Shown here: piece by piece, positions 37,381 to 47,547 of the stretch
How the letters are laid out: each line of letters starts with the position of its first letter
Position numbering within the stretch: the stretch's first letter is position 1
NCBI RefSeq assembly: GCF_016461785.1
Contig: NZ_JAEMUH010000005.1
Coordinates: forward strand, 186,001-250,000
Length of the DNA stretch: 64,000 nucleotides
From: Marinomonas ostreistagni
GTDB taxonomy: Bacteria > Pseudomonadota > Gammaproteobacteria > Pseudomonadales > Marinomonadaceae
Direction: 5' to 3'
The notes under the pieces: model-generated
Database searches by the model: none
The model's input: the letters and a program-made list of their open reading frames with translations, nothing else
What the model was told of the DNA's origin: nothing
Position numbers and translations under genes: made by a program

Positions 37381-38883
37381 TTATTTATTCGCTTGCTTTT
37401 TCTCTAGGCGTTTTTCCCAGAAGTCTGCGCCTTTAATACCTAATGCTTTCGGGTCGAAGGTGTATTCCTCAACGCCTGCAGCTTTTTGGTCTTCGTAGTC
37501 TTTAAGAGCTTTCATCGTCGGACGAGCCATGAAGAAGATCACAATGATACCCACGATGTTCAACCACGCCATCAAGCCTACGCCCACATCACCAAGGTTC
37601 CAGATGTAACCTGCAGTGTTTACAGTACCGTATGCAACCATGAACATGATCAACAGTTTCACCAATGTTAGCGGTACATTTACTTTCAGCGCGCGACGTA
37701 GGTAAGCTACGTTCGTTTCAGCGATGTAGTAGTACGCTAGGATCGTTGTGAAGGCGAAGAAGAACAGCGCAACACCAACAAAGATTGAACCGAAGCTACC
37801 AAAGATGCTCTGTAAAGCCATTTGCGTAAACGCAGGTGAAGCGATGATGACATCAGCAGGTATGTTCTGAACAATGAACTGACCGTCAGGCAGTGTACCT
37901 TGTACGTTGTACTGTTGTGTGATCAGGATCATCAATGCTGTGGCAGTACATACAAATAGTGTATCAACGTATACAGAGAACGCTTGTACTAGACCTTGTT
38001 GTGCTGGGTGCTCAACCTCAGCCGCTGCGGCTGCATGAGGGCCAGTACCTTGACCAGCTTCGTTAGAGTAAACACCACGTTTCACACCCCAACCAATCGC
38101 TGCGCCGAAGCCTGCTTGCGCAGTGAAGGCATCAGAGATGATCATTGAGAAAATGCCAGGTACTTGATCAACGTTTAGGAAAACAACGATCAAGGCCATG
38201 ATGATGTAACCCATTGCCATAAATGGCACGATGATCTGGGTGAAGTTTGCGATACGCTTGATACCACCGAAGATGATGAAAGCAAGGACAACCAAAATCA
38301 CGGCCAGTGCCACAAGCTTGGTGGTGCCGACAGAGCCAAAGGATGAGTTGATGATTTCACCTGGTCCAAATACTTGAGCCACTGCGTTACCGACAGAGTT
38401 AGCTTGGATACCTGGAAGGAACACGCCACACGCGATGATAGACGCTAGGGCAAACAACACGCCCAACCACTTCATGCTTAGGCCTTTTTCGAAGTAGTAC
38501 GCCGGACCACCACGGTATTGGCCATTGTCGTTAACTTTGTAGATTTGACCTAGAGTGGACTCTGCGTAAGCTGTACTTGCGCCAAGGAATGCAACTACCC
38601 ACATCCAGAATACTGCGCCTGGACCACCAAAACCAATCGCGGCAGCGACACCTGCAATGTTACCTGTGCCTACACGTCCTGAAAGAGATACTGCTAGGGC
38701 TTGGAAGGAAGAAATGCCTTTTTCAGATGGCGTCGAATTAAACAGTAATGACCACATTTCTTTGAAATGTCGGACCTGAGCAAAACGGGTCAAGATGGAA
38801 TAGAAAAGGCCTGCGCCAAGACATAAGTAAATAAGTGCTGGGCTCCAGATGATTCCATTGAGGAAATCAATGAATGCTTGCAT
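37381..38883 (-). CDS. Sodium:alanine/glycine symporter (AGCS family)
   Basis: A 500-residue membrane carrier with about eleven helices. Family signatures include SLSGRVGTGNIAGVAAAIGFGGPGA near residue 66 and WGVKRGVYSNEAGQGTGPHAAAAA near 260. It imports alanine or glycine with Na+, which fits a marine organism. CTGGAGA precedes the start. I looked for a glycine riboswitch upstream and did not see one. Confidence 0.93.
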   Translation of the reverse strand: MQAFIDFLNGIIWSPALIYLCLGAGLFYSILTRFAQVRHFKEMWSLLFNSTPSEKGISSFQALAVSLSGRVGTGNIAGVAAAIGFGGPGAVFWMWVVAFLGASTAYAESTLGQIYKVNDNGQYRGGPAYYFEKGLSMKWLGVLFALASIIACGVFLPGIQANSVGNAVAQVFGPGEIINSSFGSVGTTKLVALAVILVVLAFIIFGGIKRIANFTQIIVPFMAMGYIIMALIVVFLNVDQVPGIFSMIISDAFTAQAGFGAAIGWGVKRGVYSNEAGQGTGPHAAAAAEVEHPAQQGLVQAFSVYVDTLFVCTATALMILITQQYNVQGTLPDGQFIVQNIPADVIIASPAFTQMALQSIFGSFGSIFVGVALFFFAFTTILAYYYIAETNVAYLRRALKVNVPLTLVKLLIMFMVAYGTVNTAGYIWNLGDVGVGLMAWLNIVGIIVIFFMARPTMKALKDYEDQKAAGVEEYTFDPKALGIKGADFWEKRLEKKQANK

Positions 38884-39293
38884 AGAAATTCTCCAGGGGT
38901 GATGCGCTCATAGAACGTTTTAATTATTGTTTTAAAGTTGGTGATACCAACAAAATCCAGCAACTAGTTTACGGTCTATCTGCTTGTGACAATGTGTAAA
39001 CTTATTGATGGATTACGTACAACTTGTGCAAGTTGGGTGAAGGAATCTAACATGAGCGGCATCACATTAAAATTATGCTATCAGATTATTTTAGTTGCTA
39101 CATGATGCTATTTAAAAGTCTATTGGTTCCACCTTATAGTTGAATATTTGGTTAGGTTTAACTAGGGATAGTCTGTTTATTTCAATTTGGTTAATAAATA
39201 CTTTTCTTTTTGTGTGTTTATTGATCTGAAGTTGAAAGATAAGATGCGTTCATTAAATAGTTATGTCGTGAAGGTCTTATGAAGGAGTCCAAT
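38884..39293. other. Intergenic region (410 bases) between the divergent symporter and dioxygenase genes
   Basis: Contains no gene that I can support. It is AT-rich in its right half and must carry promoters for both neighbours. A near-perfect dyad CAACTTG-TG-CAAGTTG lies at 39020-39035 and a small hairpin GTTGGT-ACCAAC lies near 38957-38971, within the likely symporter leader. The dyad is a possible repressor site. Confidence 0.5.
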
Positions 39294-40082
39294 ATGTCTC
39301 AGGTTGCTTTTGTTTCTCATGGTGGTGGCCCGATGCCTTTATTGGGAGACCCGAGTCACTCAGAGCTTGTATCAACGCTGCAGGCGTTGACGAATGAGCT
39401 GCCGAAGCAGCCATCGGTGATTATTATGATTAGTGCGCACTGGGAAACAACTGGCTTTGAAATAACAGCGAGTTCGACCCCTGATTTAATTTATGATTAC
39501 TATGGTTTTCCGGATGAATCTTACCGAATTAAATATCCTGCACCTGGCGCTCCGCAATTGGCTCGTGATATTGCGTTGAAGATGGACATTCAAGGTATTC
39601 CTATTCGATTAAATGAAGGTCGTGGATTTGATCATGGCATGTTTGTACCGCTGATATTGATGTACCCTGAGGCCAATATTCCAGTACTACAGATTTCCCT
39701 GTCGAGCTCATTAGACCCTGTTCAGCACTGGGAATTCGGTGAACAGCTGGCTAATGTATTGCCGGAAGATGCTTTGGTGATTGGTTCAGGTTTTAGCTTT
39801 CATAATATGCGGACGTTCTTTGCGCCAAAAACACCAAAAGTTAATCACGATGTGCACGCGTTCCAGGCTTGGCTGGATGAGACAGTCACCAATTCAGGTG
39901 TGACCATGTCTGAGGCAAAAGAACGTTGGTCGAAATGGTCTAAAGTCGAAGGTGGCCGTTTTTGTCATCCTCGTGAAGAGCACTTGATCCCTTTAATTGT
40001 GTGTCATGCGGTGTCGCAGAAGCAAGGTGTTTCAATTCCATTTACTGCGCTTGATGTGGAGGCGCGTCATTACGTTTGGTAA
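39294..40082 (+). CDS. ygiD: DODA-type extradiol aromatic ring-opening dioxygenase
   Basis: A 262-residue LigB-superfamily protein resembling YgiD/4,5-DOPA dioxygenase. Probable metal ligands are His in FVSHGGGPMP (about 8), the His in ISAHWETTG (about 47), His in RGFDHGMFVPL (about 113) and His near the end. It opens catechol-type rings with O2. The start is ATG 39294, preceded by AAGGAG at 39282-39287; the upstream ATG at 39279 would place that site inside the gene. The natural substrate is unknown. Confidence 0.87.
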   Translation: MSQVAFVSHGGGPMPLLGDPSHSELVSTLQALTNELPKQPSVIIMISAHWETTGFEITASSTPDLIYDYYGFPDESYRIKYPAPGAPQLARDIALKMDIQGIPIRLNEGRGFDHGMFVPLILMYPEANIPVLQISLSSSLDPVQHWEFGEQLANVLPEDALVIGSGFSFHNMRTFFAPKTPKVNHDVHAFQAWLDETVTNSGVTMSEAKERWSKWSKVEGGRFCHPREEHLIPLIVCHAVSQKQGVSIPFTALDVEARHYVW

Positions 40083-40114
40083 GGTGCGGTCCGCATTCTC
40101 TTTCCTCTTATTTG

Positions 40115-40140
40115 AGCCGGCCTATTGAGTCGGCTTTTTT
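40115..40140 (+). terminator. Intrinsic terminator after ygiD
   Basis: AGCCGG (40115-40120) pairs with TCGGCT (40130-40135), followed by T's to 40140. Confidence 0.6.
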
Positions 40141-40282
40141 CTTGCATGGGCTTAATGCAGCTTTGGGCCATCATAAAACCCTTAGTAGGTGCATGGTTGC
40201 CCCTAGACCGATACCGCAACTGAGTTGCAATATAGCACTTATATAATGCATACAACCCCATTGAAAATAGAGGACGATAGCA

Positions 40283-42757
40283 ATGCCAACCCCATCTGAA
40301 CAGCTATCTACGGCCAAGATGGCCTCTTGCCTTGAACTGAAACAGGGCATTTTATATCACATGCGCTATACATTGGCGTTACGTGCAGAGCAAGCCAGCC
40401 AACGAGACTGGTGGTTATGTTTATCCCTTGCTGTTCGTGATCGCATTATTGATGACATGGTGCTCACACAAACCCGTCATAATGATAATGATGTACGCCG
40501 TTTATACTATCTATCTATGGAATATTTGATGGGGCGGATGTTAGTAAATAATGTTCATAATGTTCGAGTCTTTGCTGAAGCGCAAAAAGCCATCGAAGAG
40601 CTTGGCCTCTCTTGGGATGACGTGTGTGAAGTGGAAGTAGATATGGGATTGGGGAACGGCGGGTTAGGGCGTCTTGCTGCGTGTTTCCTCGACTCACTGG
40701 CAACACTTGATCTACCTGCTATCGGGTATGGTATCTATTATGAATTCGGCTTGTTTAAACAGGACTTTCACGAAGGGAAGCAAGTAGAGCACCCTGATAC
40801 TTGGATTAACTACGGTACTCCTTGGGAGTTGGTTCGACCTGAGTACGCGCAAACGATTCAATTCTACGGTCGTGTGGAAGAGTCCTATGATGATTTAGGA
40901 AATTACCATCCATTGTGGGTCGATACGAAAAATGTATTAGGTATCCCTCATGATATTCCTGTTGCAGGTTATGACACCAAAACAGTGAATTTCCTGCGTT
41001 TATGGTCTTCCCGATCGACGGAAGATTTTGATCTTGATGAGTTTAACAAAGGCGATTACGTGGAAGCTGTACGCTCCAAAGCCATTGGTGAAACTATTTC
41101 TAAGGTACTGTATCCAAACGATAAAACTGAAAATGGTAAAGAACTCCGCTTGGTGCAGCAGTACTTTTTTGTCGCCTGCTCGTTGGCTGACATTCTACGT
41201 CGTTTTGAGCGAAACAGTGGTACTGATTGGGATAAACTGCCTGAGAAAGCTGCGATTCAGCTGAACGATACGCATCCCGCCATCGCAGTGGTGGAGTTAA
41301 TGCGTATCTTGGTTGATGAAAAACGTCTGCATTGGAATCACGCTTGGTCATTAGTCACCCGTATCTTTGCTTACACTAATCACACGTTGCTACCGGAAGC
41401 CCTCGAAACTTGGAGTGTTGGTTTATTCCAGAAAGTATTACCGCGACATCTACAACTGATTTACGAGATTAATCATCGCTTTATGGAAGAAGTAGAGCAG
41501 CGTTGGCCTAGTCGCGGTGACATCAAAGCAGAGTTGTCTATCATTCAAGAAGGGCAACATAAAATGGTGCGAATGGCCCATCTGGCCGTGGTAGGCAGTC
41601 ATAAAGTAAACGGTGTTGCAGCACTGCACTCAGAACTATTAAAAACAGATTTGTTTGCTCGATTTCATGAGTTTTATCCTGATAAGCTGACCAACAAAAC
41701 CAATGGTATTACGCCACGTCGCTGGTTGTTGAACTGTAATCATGGTTTAGGGCAGCTGTTTGATCAGTATGGTATTGAGAAAGATTGGCCAAAAAATCTA
41801 GAGCGCTTACGTAAGCTTGAAAACTTTGCCGAAGATGAAAGCTTTCAACAAGCTTTTATGGCAGTTAAGCATCAAAACAAACAGCACTTAGCCGAAGTGA
41901 TTAAAACCGAGTGTGGTGTCGAGGTGGATCCAAATGCTATGTTCGACGTACAGATTAAACGCTTGCATGAGTACAAGCGTCAGCATTTGAGCTTATTGAA
42001 TATTCTGACCTTATATCACCGCCTTTTAAACGATCCCCAGCTTGATATTGTGCCGCGCGTATTTATTTTTGGGGCAAAGGCTGCACCAGGTTACGGTCTT
42101 GCAAAAACCATTATTTACGCGATCAATGCGGTAGCGAATGTCATCAACAATGACCCTCGTATTCACGATAAGTTAAAAGTGGTTTTCCTACCCAATTATC
42201 GAGTGTCACTGGCTGCTAAAATTATTCCTGCTGCGGACCTATCTGAGCAAATTTCCACAGCGGGTAAAGAAGCCTCTGGTACGGGCAACATGAAATTAGC
42301 GTTAAATGGTGCTCTGACGATTGGAACCTTAGATGGCGCTAACGTCGAGATTATGGAAGAAGTCGGCGCTGACAATATTTTTATTTTCGGGTTGAAAGTT
42401 GAGGATGTGCAGGCGTTGGATCGTAATGGCTATAATCCATACCACTATTATCACTGCGATGAAGAGCTTAAAAATGCGATTGACTGGTTATGTTCAGGCT
42501 ATTTTAGCCCAAGTGAACCGCATGCATTTGATGAGATTCGTTCAGCACTGCTAGAACATGGCGATCGTTTTAAGGTATTAGCTGACTATCGAGCTTATGT
42601 TGACTGTCAGGAACAGGTGTCTGAGGTTTATAAAGACAAAGCACGCTGGGCGAAGATGGCGATCCTAAATACAGCTCGTATGGCCAAATTTTCCTCGGAT
42701 CGAACGATACAAGAATACGCAGATGAAATTTGGCAACTTCCTGCTTGTTCAATTTGA
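40283..42757 (+). CDS. glgP: Glycogen/maltodextrin phosphorylase
   Basis: Releases glucose 1-phosphate from alpha-1,4-glucans; PLP-dependent. The 824-residue length and the motif [20 protein letters not shown] (about residues 669-688, containing the PLP lysine) are definitive. The N-terminal segment [14 protein letters not shown] is also canonical. No glycogen synthase, branching or debranching gene lies nearby. It ends eight bases before the end of the convergent binding-protein gene, so no terminator separates them. Confidence 0.97.
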   Translation: MPTPSEQLSTAKMASCLELKQGILYHMRYTLALRAEQASQRDWWLCLSLAVRDRIIDDMVLTQTRHNDNDVRRLYYLSMEYLMGRMLVNNVHNVRVFAEAQKAIEELGLSWDDVCEVEVDMGLGNGGLGRLAACFLDSLATLDLPAIGYGIYYEFGLFKQDFHEGKQVEHPDTWINYGTPWELVRPEYAQTIQFYGRVEESYDDLGNYHPLWVDTKNVLGIPHDIPVAGYDTKTVNFLRLWSSRSTEDFDLDEFNKGDYVEAVRSKAIGETISKVLYPNDKTENGKELRLVQQYFFVACSLADILRRFERNSGTDWDKLPEKAAIQLNDTHPAIAVVELMRILVDEKRLHWNHAWSLVTRIFAYTNHTLLPEALETWSVGLFQKVLPRHLQLIYEINHRFMEEVEQRWPSRGDIKAELSIIQEGQHKMVRMAHLAVVGSHKVNGVAALHSELLKTDLFARFHEFYPDKLTNKTNGITPRRWLLNCNHGLGQLFDQYGIEKDWPKNLERLRKLENFAEDESFQQAFMAVKHQNKQHLAEVIKTECGVEVDPNAMFDVQIKRLHEYKRQHLSLLNILTLYHRLLNDPQLDIVPRVFIFGAKAAPGYGLAKTIIYAINAVANVINNDPRIHDKLKVVFLPNYRVSLAAKIIPAADLSEQISTAGKEASGTGNMKLALNGALTIGTLDGANVEIMEEVGADNIFIFGLKVEDVQALDRNGYNPYHYYHCDEELKNAIDWLCSGYFSPSEPHAFDEIRSALLEHGDRFKVLADYRAYVDCQEQVSEVYKDKARWAKMAILNTARMAKFSSDRTIQEYADEIWQLPACSI

Positions 42758-42765
42758 TAAACGTA

Positions 42766-43512
42766 TCAAAGGTACTCATCACGAATGGCTTGGAATGTGC
42801 CATTGTGCTTAATAATTTTAAGACCCTGATTAAAAGCTTGTAGCAAATCTTTTGATTCAGGGTTTGCTTTACTAAAGCATACATGCAATGGCACCAATGG
42901 CTCGGCTACCAGACTGGTGACCTTGATAGATTTCTGCAGGCCCATTTGTCTAGCTTGGTGAAGGGCTGGGTAGCTAGATACATAAAAGGCATCTGCTTTT
43001 TGGGCCATAATCAGTTCAAGCCCTTGCGAAATGCTTTGTACAGTTGAGTGTGGAATATTGAGTTGCGTTAGCTGCTGCTCCATATCCCACTTGGCAACGG
43101 ACGTAATTCGGTATTGGCTAAGGTCATAAATGCTTTCTATCTGATCGCTTGAGAAGTCTGGTCGGCTAATAAGGACACGGCTGCTTGTACTAACTTCATC
43201 GCTAAACAGCATATAGGGAGCGCGCTCTGGTCGTCGTGCACAACTAACCGTACCGACAAACTTGCCTGTCTGTATGCCCTGTAGAATTTCTTGCCATTGC
43301 TCTGCTTCGAATGAAGCATTAATACCAACCGATTCAAATGCTGCTTTTACGATGCGGATATCCATCCCTGATACGACATGGGTTGTAGTGTCTATTGTGA
43401 TATAGGGTGGGTAGTTTTCTACGGGAAACAGGATACTTTGAGCTGAAGAATAGCCTGAAAAACAGCTGATAATGGACGTCAGCAGAAACCACAGCGCTCG
43501 CTGGTAAAACAC
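42766..43512 (-). CDS. Periplasmic solute-binding protein, family 3
   Basis: A 248-residue SBP_bac_3 protein with a signal peptide (cut near SSA-Q, residue 24). It then shows YPPYITIDTTTHVVSGMDIRIVKAAFESVGI, a pattern seen in free-standing binding proteins. No ABC permease or ATPase is adjacent. Of similar type to the protein at 9760-10563. The ligand is unknown. Confidence 0.8.
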   Translation of the reverse strand: MFYQRALWFLLTSIISCFSGYSSAQSILFPVENYPPYITIDTTTHVVSGMDIRIVKAAFESVGINASFEAEQWQEILQGIQTGKFVGTVSCARRPERAPYMLFSDEVSTSSRVLISRPDFSSDQIESIYDLSQYRITSVAKWDMEQQLTQLNIPHSTVQSISQGLELIMAQKADAFYVSSYPALHQARQMGLQKSIKVTSLVAEPLVPLHVCFSKANPESKDLLQAFNQGLKIIKHNGTFQAIRDEYL

Positions 43513-43610
43513 AATGCCCCCTTAATATAGCCATCCATGACATTTGTTGGCGCTAAAATTGCAAATAATGTTCAAAGAAGCCTTAAGGTATCACAAAATG
43601 AAGAGGCGAT

Positions 43611-43650
43611 AATAGAAAATGCGGCGACTTTATAAACAAAATCGCCGCAT
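43611..43650 (-). terminator. Intrinsic terminator of adhP
   Basis: Read on the minus strand, ATGCGGCGA pairs with TCGCCGCAT (43642-43650 with 43619-43627) and is followed by TTTTCTATT. Confidence 0.75.
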
Positions 43651-43695
43651 ACTAGTTATGATTTTAATTTATGCCTATGTTCAGGCAAGCTAGCG

Positions 43696-44712
43696 TTATG
43701 AGGGTAGCTTCATAACGATTCGGCCTGTAATTTCGCCTTTTTCCATGTCTTGGAAAATATCGTTAATGTCATCCAGTGTTTTCTCTGTAATGATCGCTTT
43801 TACTTTGCCTCGAGCGGCAAACTCTAGACACTCTTCCAAGTCTTTACGCGTGCCTACAATCGAGCCTACGACACTGACACCATTTAATACCGTATCAAAA
43901 ATTGGTAACGGCATGTCTTCTGGAGGAAGGCCAACTAAAACACATTTTCCGCCTCGGCGAACAACGTCGTAGCTTTGGCGAAAGCCTGCTTTACTGACCG
44001 CGGTACAAACGCTGCCATGGACGCCGCCAGTGGCAGCTTTAATATCCTCAACCACATTGTCAGTCATAAAATCAAAGAAATATTCAGCACCCAAGGAAGT
44101 GGCTAACTCGCGTTTGGCATCACCCGTGTCGACTGCAACCACTCGAAGTCCCATGGCTACCGCATATTGCACTGCCAAGTGCCCTAATCCGCCTATTCCG
44201 AAGATAGCGACCCATTGGCCTGGTTTGGCATCCGAAACCTTAAGTGCTTTATAGGTTGTTACGCCAGCGCAAAATAACGGCGCGGCATCGACATAGTCCA
44301 ACCCTGTTGGCACTTTGACGACATAGTCAGCGTGTGCTGCGCAATACTCTGCATAGCCACCTGCGACAGAATACCCCGCATTTTGTTGTGACAAGCATAG
44401 ACTTTCCTGTCCAGCTAAGCAGTATTCACAATGACCACAGGCACTATAAAGCCACGGCACCCCAACTCGGTCTCCCAGTGCTAGGTGAGAAACGGCAGAG
44501 CCAATTTCTACAATTTCTCCAACCCCTTCATGACCAGGAATCAGAGGTAACGTTGGTTTAACTGGCCAATCTCCGTGGCAAGCATGTAAGTCTGTATGGC
44601 AGACACCACAGGCGTGGATTTTTACCAGCACTTGGTGAGGTTCAATGGTAGGCTTTTGGACGTCTTCGATCTTAAGAATGGAACCGAAGGTATTAGCAAC
44701 CGCTGCTTTCAT
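43696..44712 (-). CDS. adhP: Zinc-dependent alcohol dehydrogenase (AdhP-like)
   Basis: A 338-residue medium-chain dehydrogenase that interconverts alcohols and aldehydes with NAD. Catalytic zinc ligands are Cys37 in ACGVCHTD, His59 in GHEGVG and Cys near 147. The structural zinc is held by the four cysteines of [15 protein letters not shown] (about 91-105). The nucleotide motif is GIGGLGH. Size and motifs match AdhP. It might reduce acetaldehyde from ethanolamine breakdown, although it is 8 kb from that locus; this is inference. Confidence 0.93.
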   Translation of the reverse strand: MKAAVANTFGSILKIEDVQKPTIEPHQVLVKIHACGVCHTDLHACHGDWPVKPTLPLIPGHEGVGEIVEIGSAVSHLALGDRVGVPWLYSACGHCEYCLAGQESLCLSQQNAGYSVAGGYAEYCAAHADYVVKVPTGLDYVDAAPLFCAGVTTYKALKVSDAKPGQWVAIFGIGGLGHLAVQYAVAMGLRVVAVDTGDAKRELATSLGAEYFFDFMTDNVVEDIKAATGGVHGSVCTAVSKAGFRQSYDVVRRGGKCVLVGLPPEDMPLPIFDTVLNGVSVVGSIVGTRKDLEECLEFAARGKVKAIITEKTLDDINDIFQDMEKGEITGRIVMKLPS

Positions 44713-44872
44713 GGCAAACTCCCTTGTTATTATGTGGTATGGCAGAAATAAGAAATATTATCATCTGCGTGAATTAACATAGATGGTTCTTGCGGGAATT
44801 ACTTGATTGATAGTCTAAAAGTGTTGCCTCATAGTCCAGATGTGGTGTTTTCATGCTTTAAACTGAGGCGTT

Positions 44873-45628
44873 ATGCTAGATACATCTATATTGGTTTTGC
44901 TGTTTGTTATTTTAGCTGGAACGTATATTCAAACTGTAACAGGGTTTGGGTTCGGTCTAATTGTTTTAGGAATAGGCGGTGCTCTTGAATTGATGTCGAT
45001 TCCAGAATTGGCATTTATTGCCAGTCTGTTGAGCTTGGTGAATGGTGTATCTGGACTTTATGGTGGTGTTTGGAGACAAGCCCAATTTCGCTCTATGTGG
45101 GTGTTTCTGTGTACCGCTCTTCCGATGGTGGCAGTTGGCCTGTACTGGCTAGATCATCTGGGGCAAGCCGCACTGGATGTCTTGCAGGGGTTGTTGGGTG
45201 TAGTGATGGTGCTCGTTTGCGTTAGCTCGATGTTAAAACCTGATCCACTCAAGACGCCTTCTCCTAGCTGGCATTTTGCGCTCAGTGGTACCTTTGCAGG
45301 TTTGTTAAGTGGTCTTTTTTCGACAGCAGGGCCGCCGATATCCTACCTAATGTATCGTCAACCTGTGCCCTTGGTTGTTGTGAGGGCAACTTTGCTGAGC
45401 TTGTTCCTGATTTTAGCGAGCTTTAGGACAGGAGTCTCTTTATTCAGTGGTCCACTATCACTAACTGTGATTCATGTTTCCTTAGTCGGAATCCCTTTAG
45501 TGCTGTTTGGCACTTATTTATCAAGGCGCTTCTTGTTGTCACTGTTTGAAGCAGATGTTGTAAAGCAAATAGCCATGGGGATGCTGGTCGTATCGGGTGG
45601 GGTGTTATTGTTAAAAGCGGTATTTTAA
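44873..45628 (+). CDS. TauE/SafE-family membrane exporter
   Basis: A 251-residue protein with seven to eight helices in two similar halves, typical of the TauE/SafE family of putative sulfite, sulfonate or carboxylate transporters. The first half begins with TVTGFGFGLIVLG and the second with GTFAGLLSGLFSTAGPPISYLMY, the duplicated signature. GAGG precedes the ATG. It is divergent from adhP. The substrate is unknown. Confidence 0.87.
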   Translation: MLDTSILVLLFVILAGTYIQTVTGFGFGLIVLGIGGALELMSIPELAFIASLLSLVNGVSGLYGGVWRQAQFRSMWVFLCTALPMVAVGLYWLDHLGQAALDVLQGLLGVVMVLVCVSSMLKPDPLKTPSPSWHFALSGTFAGLLSGLFSTAGPPISYLMYRQPVPLVVVRATLLSLFLILASFRTGVSLFSGPLSLTVIHVSLVGIPLVLFGTYLSRRFLLSLFEADVVKQIAMGMLVVSGGVLLLKAVF

Positions 45629-45646
45629 CGGGGAAATGTATAGGCA

Positions 45647-45677
45647 GTATGAAAGTGTCACAGTGACACTTTCATAC
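45647..45677. terminator. Symmetrical hairpin between convergent genes
   Basis: A perfect 14-bp stem, GTATGAAAGTGTCA (45647-45660) with TGACACTTTCATAC (45664-45677), and a loop of three bases. Probably a bidirectional terminator. Confidence 0.65.
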
Positions 45678-45691
45678 AATTTACCCACGAC

Positions 45692-46531
45692 TTAAATGAC
45701 GCCTAGCTCGACTAAACGTTCATGTAGGTATGAGCCTGCAGTATGACGCTCAGATAGCTTCACATCTGGTCTTGGATGAAGAAATAGCGGCAGTGAGATT
45801 CTTGCTTTGGTTTTGTCAGTGTCTTCTGGGTTAATGACCCTGTGTGAAGTAGAAGGAAAATACCCCGCGGAGGCTTCTTGTAACATGTCACCAATATTGA
45901 CAATAAGATTACCAAAATCGCAAGGCACGTCGATCCACTCTCCATTTTTCAATTGCACCTGAAGCCCTGGCTCATTCGCTGCTGGCAAAATGGTGATCAA
46001 GTTGATGTCTTCGTGTGCACCTGCGCGGATCGCACCTAACTCCTCATCACCTTTCAATGGCGGGTAGTGCAAAACCCGCAATAAGGTTTGGTCGCTGTTT
46101 TCTATCATGCTGGATAGCGGTTGAGAGTAGTGACTTGCTATATCACTCGGTGTGTACTGCTCGATCCATCCTAGCAATTGCTCTGCAAGTTGATTCGCTT
46201 CTTCGTAGTACTGAGCCAATTCTGCTTTATTCTCGGCAGGGCATTGTCCCCATGGGTAGTAATGGAAGTACTCCTTGATGTCTTTTTTACTATGTCCTTT
46301 TGCGGTTTCAGAGACATCTGGTGGAAAGTAGCCGTCTTGCGTACCGACATTATAGCGATAATTATGTTTCTCTTCGCTGTTAAAAAAGTCGTGCCAGTTT
46401 TGGTAAATATCGGACACTAACTGCTGGCGAATAGGGTGGTTTTTAAGTACACCGAACCCGGTCTCACGTAGGGATTTAACAAAGTCTTGTGCAGCGGTTG
46501 GGCTTTGGTAATCGACGGCTTCTAAAATCAT
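45692..46531 (-). CDS. 2-oxoglutarate/Fe(II) oxygenase, isopenicillin-N-synthase family
   Basis: A 279-residue non-haem iron oxygenase. The facial triad is visible: His and Asp in AHEDINLITIL (about 174-176) and the distal His in PSTSHRVINPED (about 227), followed by RISLPLF with the arginine and serine that bind 2-oxoglutarate. The reaction is unknown; the family includes ethylene-forming and antibiotic-modifying enzymes as well as housekeeping members. Confidence 0.88.
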   Translation of the reverse strand: MILEAVDYQSPTAAQDFVKSLRETGFGVLKNHPIRQQLVSDIYQNWHDFFNSEEKHNYRYNVGTQDGYFPPDVSETAKGHSKKDIKEYFHYYPWGQCPAENKAELAQYYEEANQLAEQLLGWIEQYTPSDIASHYSQPLSSMIENSDQTLLRVLHYPPLKGDEELGAIRAGAHEDINLITILPAANEPGLQVQLKNGEWIDVPCDFGNLIVNIGDMLQEASAGYFPSTSHRVINPEDTDKTKARISLPLFLHPRPDVKLSERHTAGSYLHERLVELGVI

Positions 46532-46980
46532 GGCGAGTTTCCTAAATACGTATTCAATATGGACTAGAGCATAGCTTAGTCAGTAAAAAGTGAATTGACG
46601 AAACGATAAGGAAGGCCTAGGACGACCAGCCACTGTGGAAGAAATAACGCAGATCAATGGTCTCTTCAAGATACTGATCACGCCATGTCTCTAAACTGAC
46701 TTGTTGAGATTTGTAGTGCAAGTGAGTGTCCTACGTTGTATCCAGTGTGTGAGAAATAAGGCTTTTATTAACCTTTTGGTTGAATTTTGCATAGTTTACC
46801 AGCATTTCATACTGAATGAAGGATAATTCAGTTAAAAGCACCGATTGAGTGGGCAAATGTACCGTTTGTCCTATACTGGCATTATGGCCTTCGATTTACA
46901 GAGTTAAGAGAAAGAGCGTTTTATTCGATCGAGGGGTTTGGGCGCGAGCTCTTGCGTCATTTTTAAAGGGGACATTGTTT
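46532..46980. other. Intergenic region before yqgE (449 bases)
   Basis: Holds a protein-like remnant or micro-ORF on the minus strand (46617-46721), a weak dyad CTGAAT/ATTCAG at 46812-46831 and a TATACT box at 46872-46877 that could belong to the yqgE promoter. No other gene is supported. Confidence 0.5.
46617..46721 (-). pseudogene. Possible gene remnant or 34-aa micro-protein
   Basis: Reading the minus strand from TTG at 46721 gives 34 residues ending WSS-stop, with a protein-like core (LETWRDQYLEETIDLRYFF). AGGA lies seven bases before the TTG. An in-frame stop is just upstream of that, so a longer protein is cut off. It reads like the C-terminus of a decayed gene, but the ribosome binding site leaves a small functional protein possible. 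I do not recognise the family. Confidence 0.3.
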
Positions 46981-47547
46981 ATGGCGAATACATTTCAATC
47001 GTTAAAGAATCACTTTTTGATTTCTATGCCGCATTTGAATGATCCAAACTTTGAGCATACGGTGGTGTATATATGTGAACATACGGCATCAGGAGCAATG
47101 GGAGTTGTCATTAATCGGCCATCAAGTGTCGATTTTGGTGAGTTGGCTGAACACCTAGGCATGCAAATGTCGTTGCCAACGTTAACGTCAGAGCAAATTT
47201 TGGTTGGAGGTCCTGTTGAATCAGAACGTGGGTTTATTCTCCATAGCAGTGATAAGTGCTGGGGTAATACCTTACGAGTCACCGATGATGTCTGCCTTTC
47301 AGCTTCGCTAGAAACGCTTGAGCATATTGCTTCTGGCGATGGCCCAGAATCATTTTTGATTACCTTAGGGTGCGCCGGTTGGGAAGAAGGGCAGTTAGAA
47401 GGAGAAATTGCGAATAATGATTGGCTGGTGTGCGAGGCAGATTTAGACGTATTATTTAACACCCCTAGTGACATGCAGTTTACTGCTGCAACCAAAGTGC
47501 TAGGGCTTGATATGAGTTTATTGTCGCCGGATATAGGACACGCTTGA
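46981..47547 (+). CDS. yqgE: YqgE/AlgH family protein (UPF0301)
   Basis: A 188-residue protein of the UPF0301 family, similar to AlgH of Pseudomonas (E. coli YqgE 187). Typical blocks are HFLISMPHLNDPNFEHTVVYICEH, GAMGVVINRP and FILHSSDKCWGNTLRVTDDVCLS. The start ATG 46981 has AAGGGGA upstream; the longer reading from 46849 is not supported. The biochemical role is still unsettled. First gene of the yqgE-ruvX-pyrR-pyrB-pyrC' run, whose stop overlaps ruvX. Confidence 0.93.
   Translation: MANTFQSLKNHFLISMPHLNDPNFEHTVVYICEHTASGAMGVVINRPSSVDFGELAEHLGMQMSLPTLTSEQILVGGPVESERGFILHSSDKCWGNTLRVTDDVCLSASLETLEHIASGDGPESFLITLGCAGWEEGQLEGEIANNDWLVCEADLDVLFNTPSDMQFTAATKVLGLDMSLLSPDIGHA

Noticed and set aside
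38884..39000. Glycine riboswitch before the AGCS symporter
   Set aside because: None of the conserved aptamer segments are present; only a small hairpin is visible.
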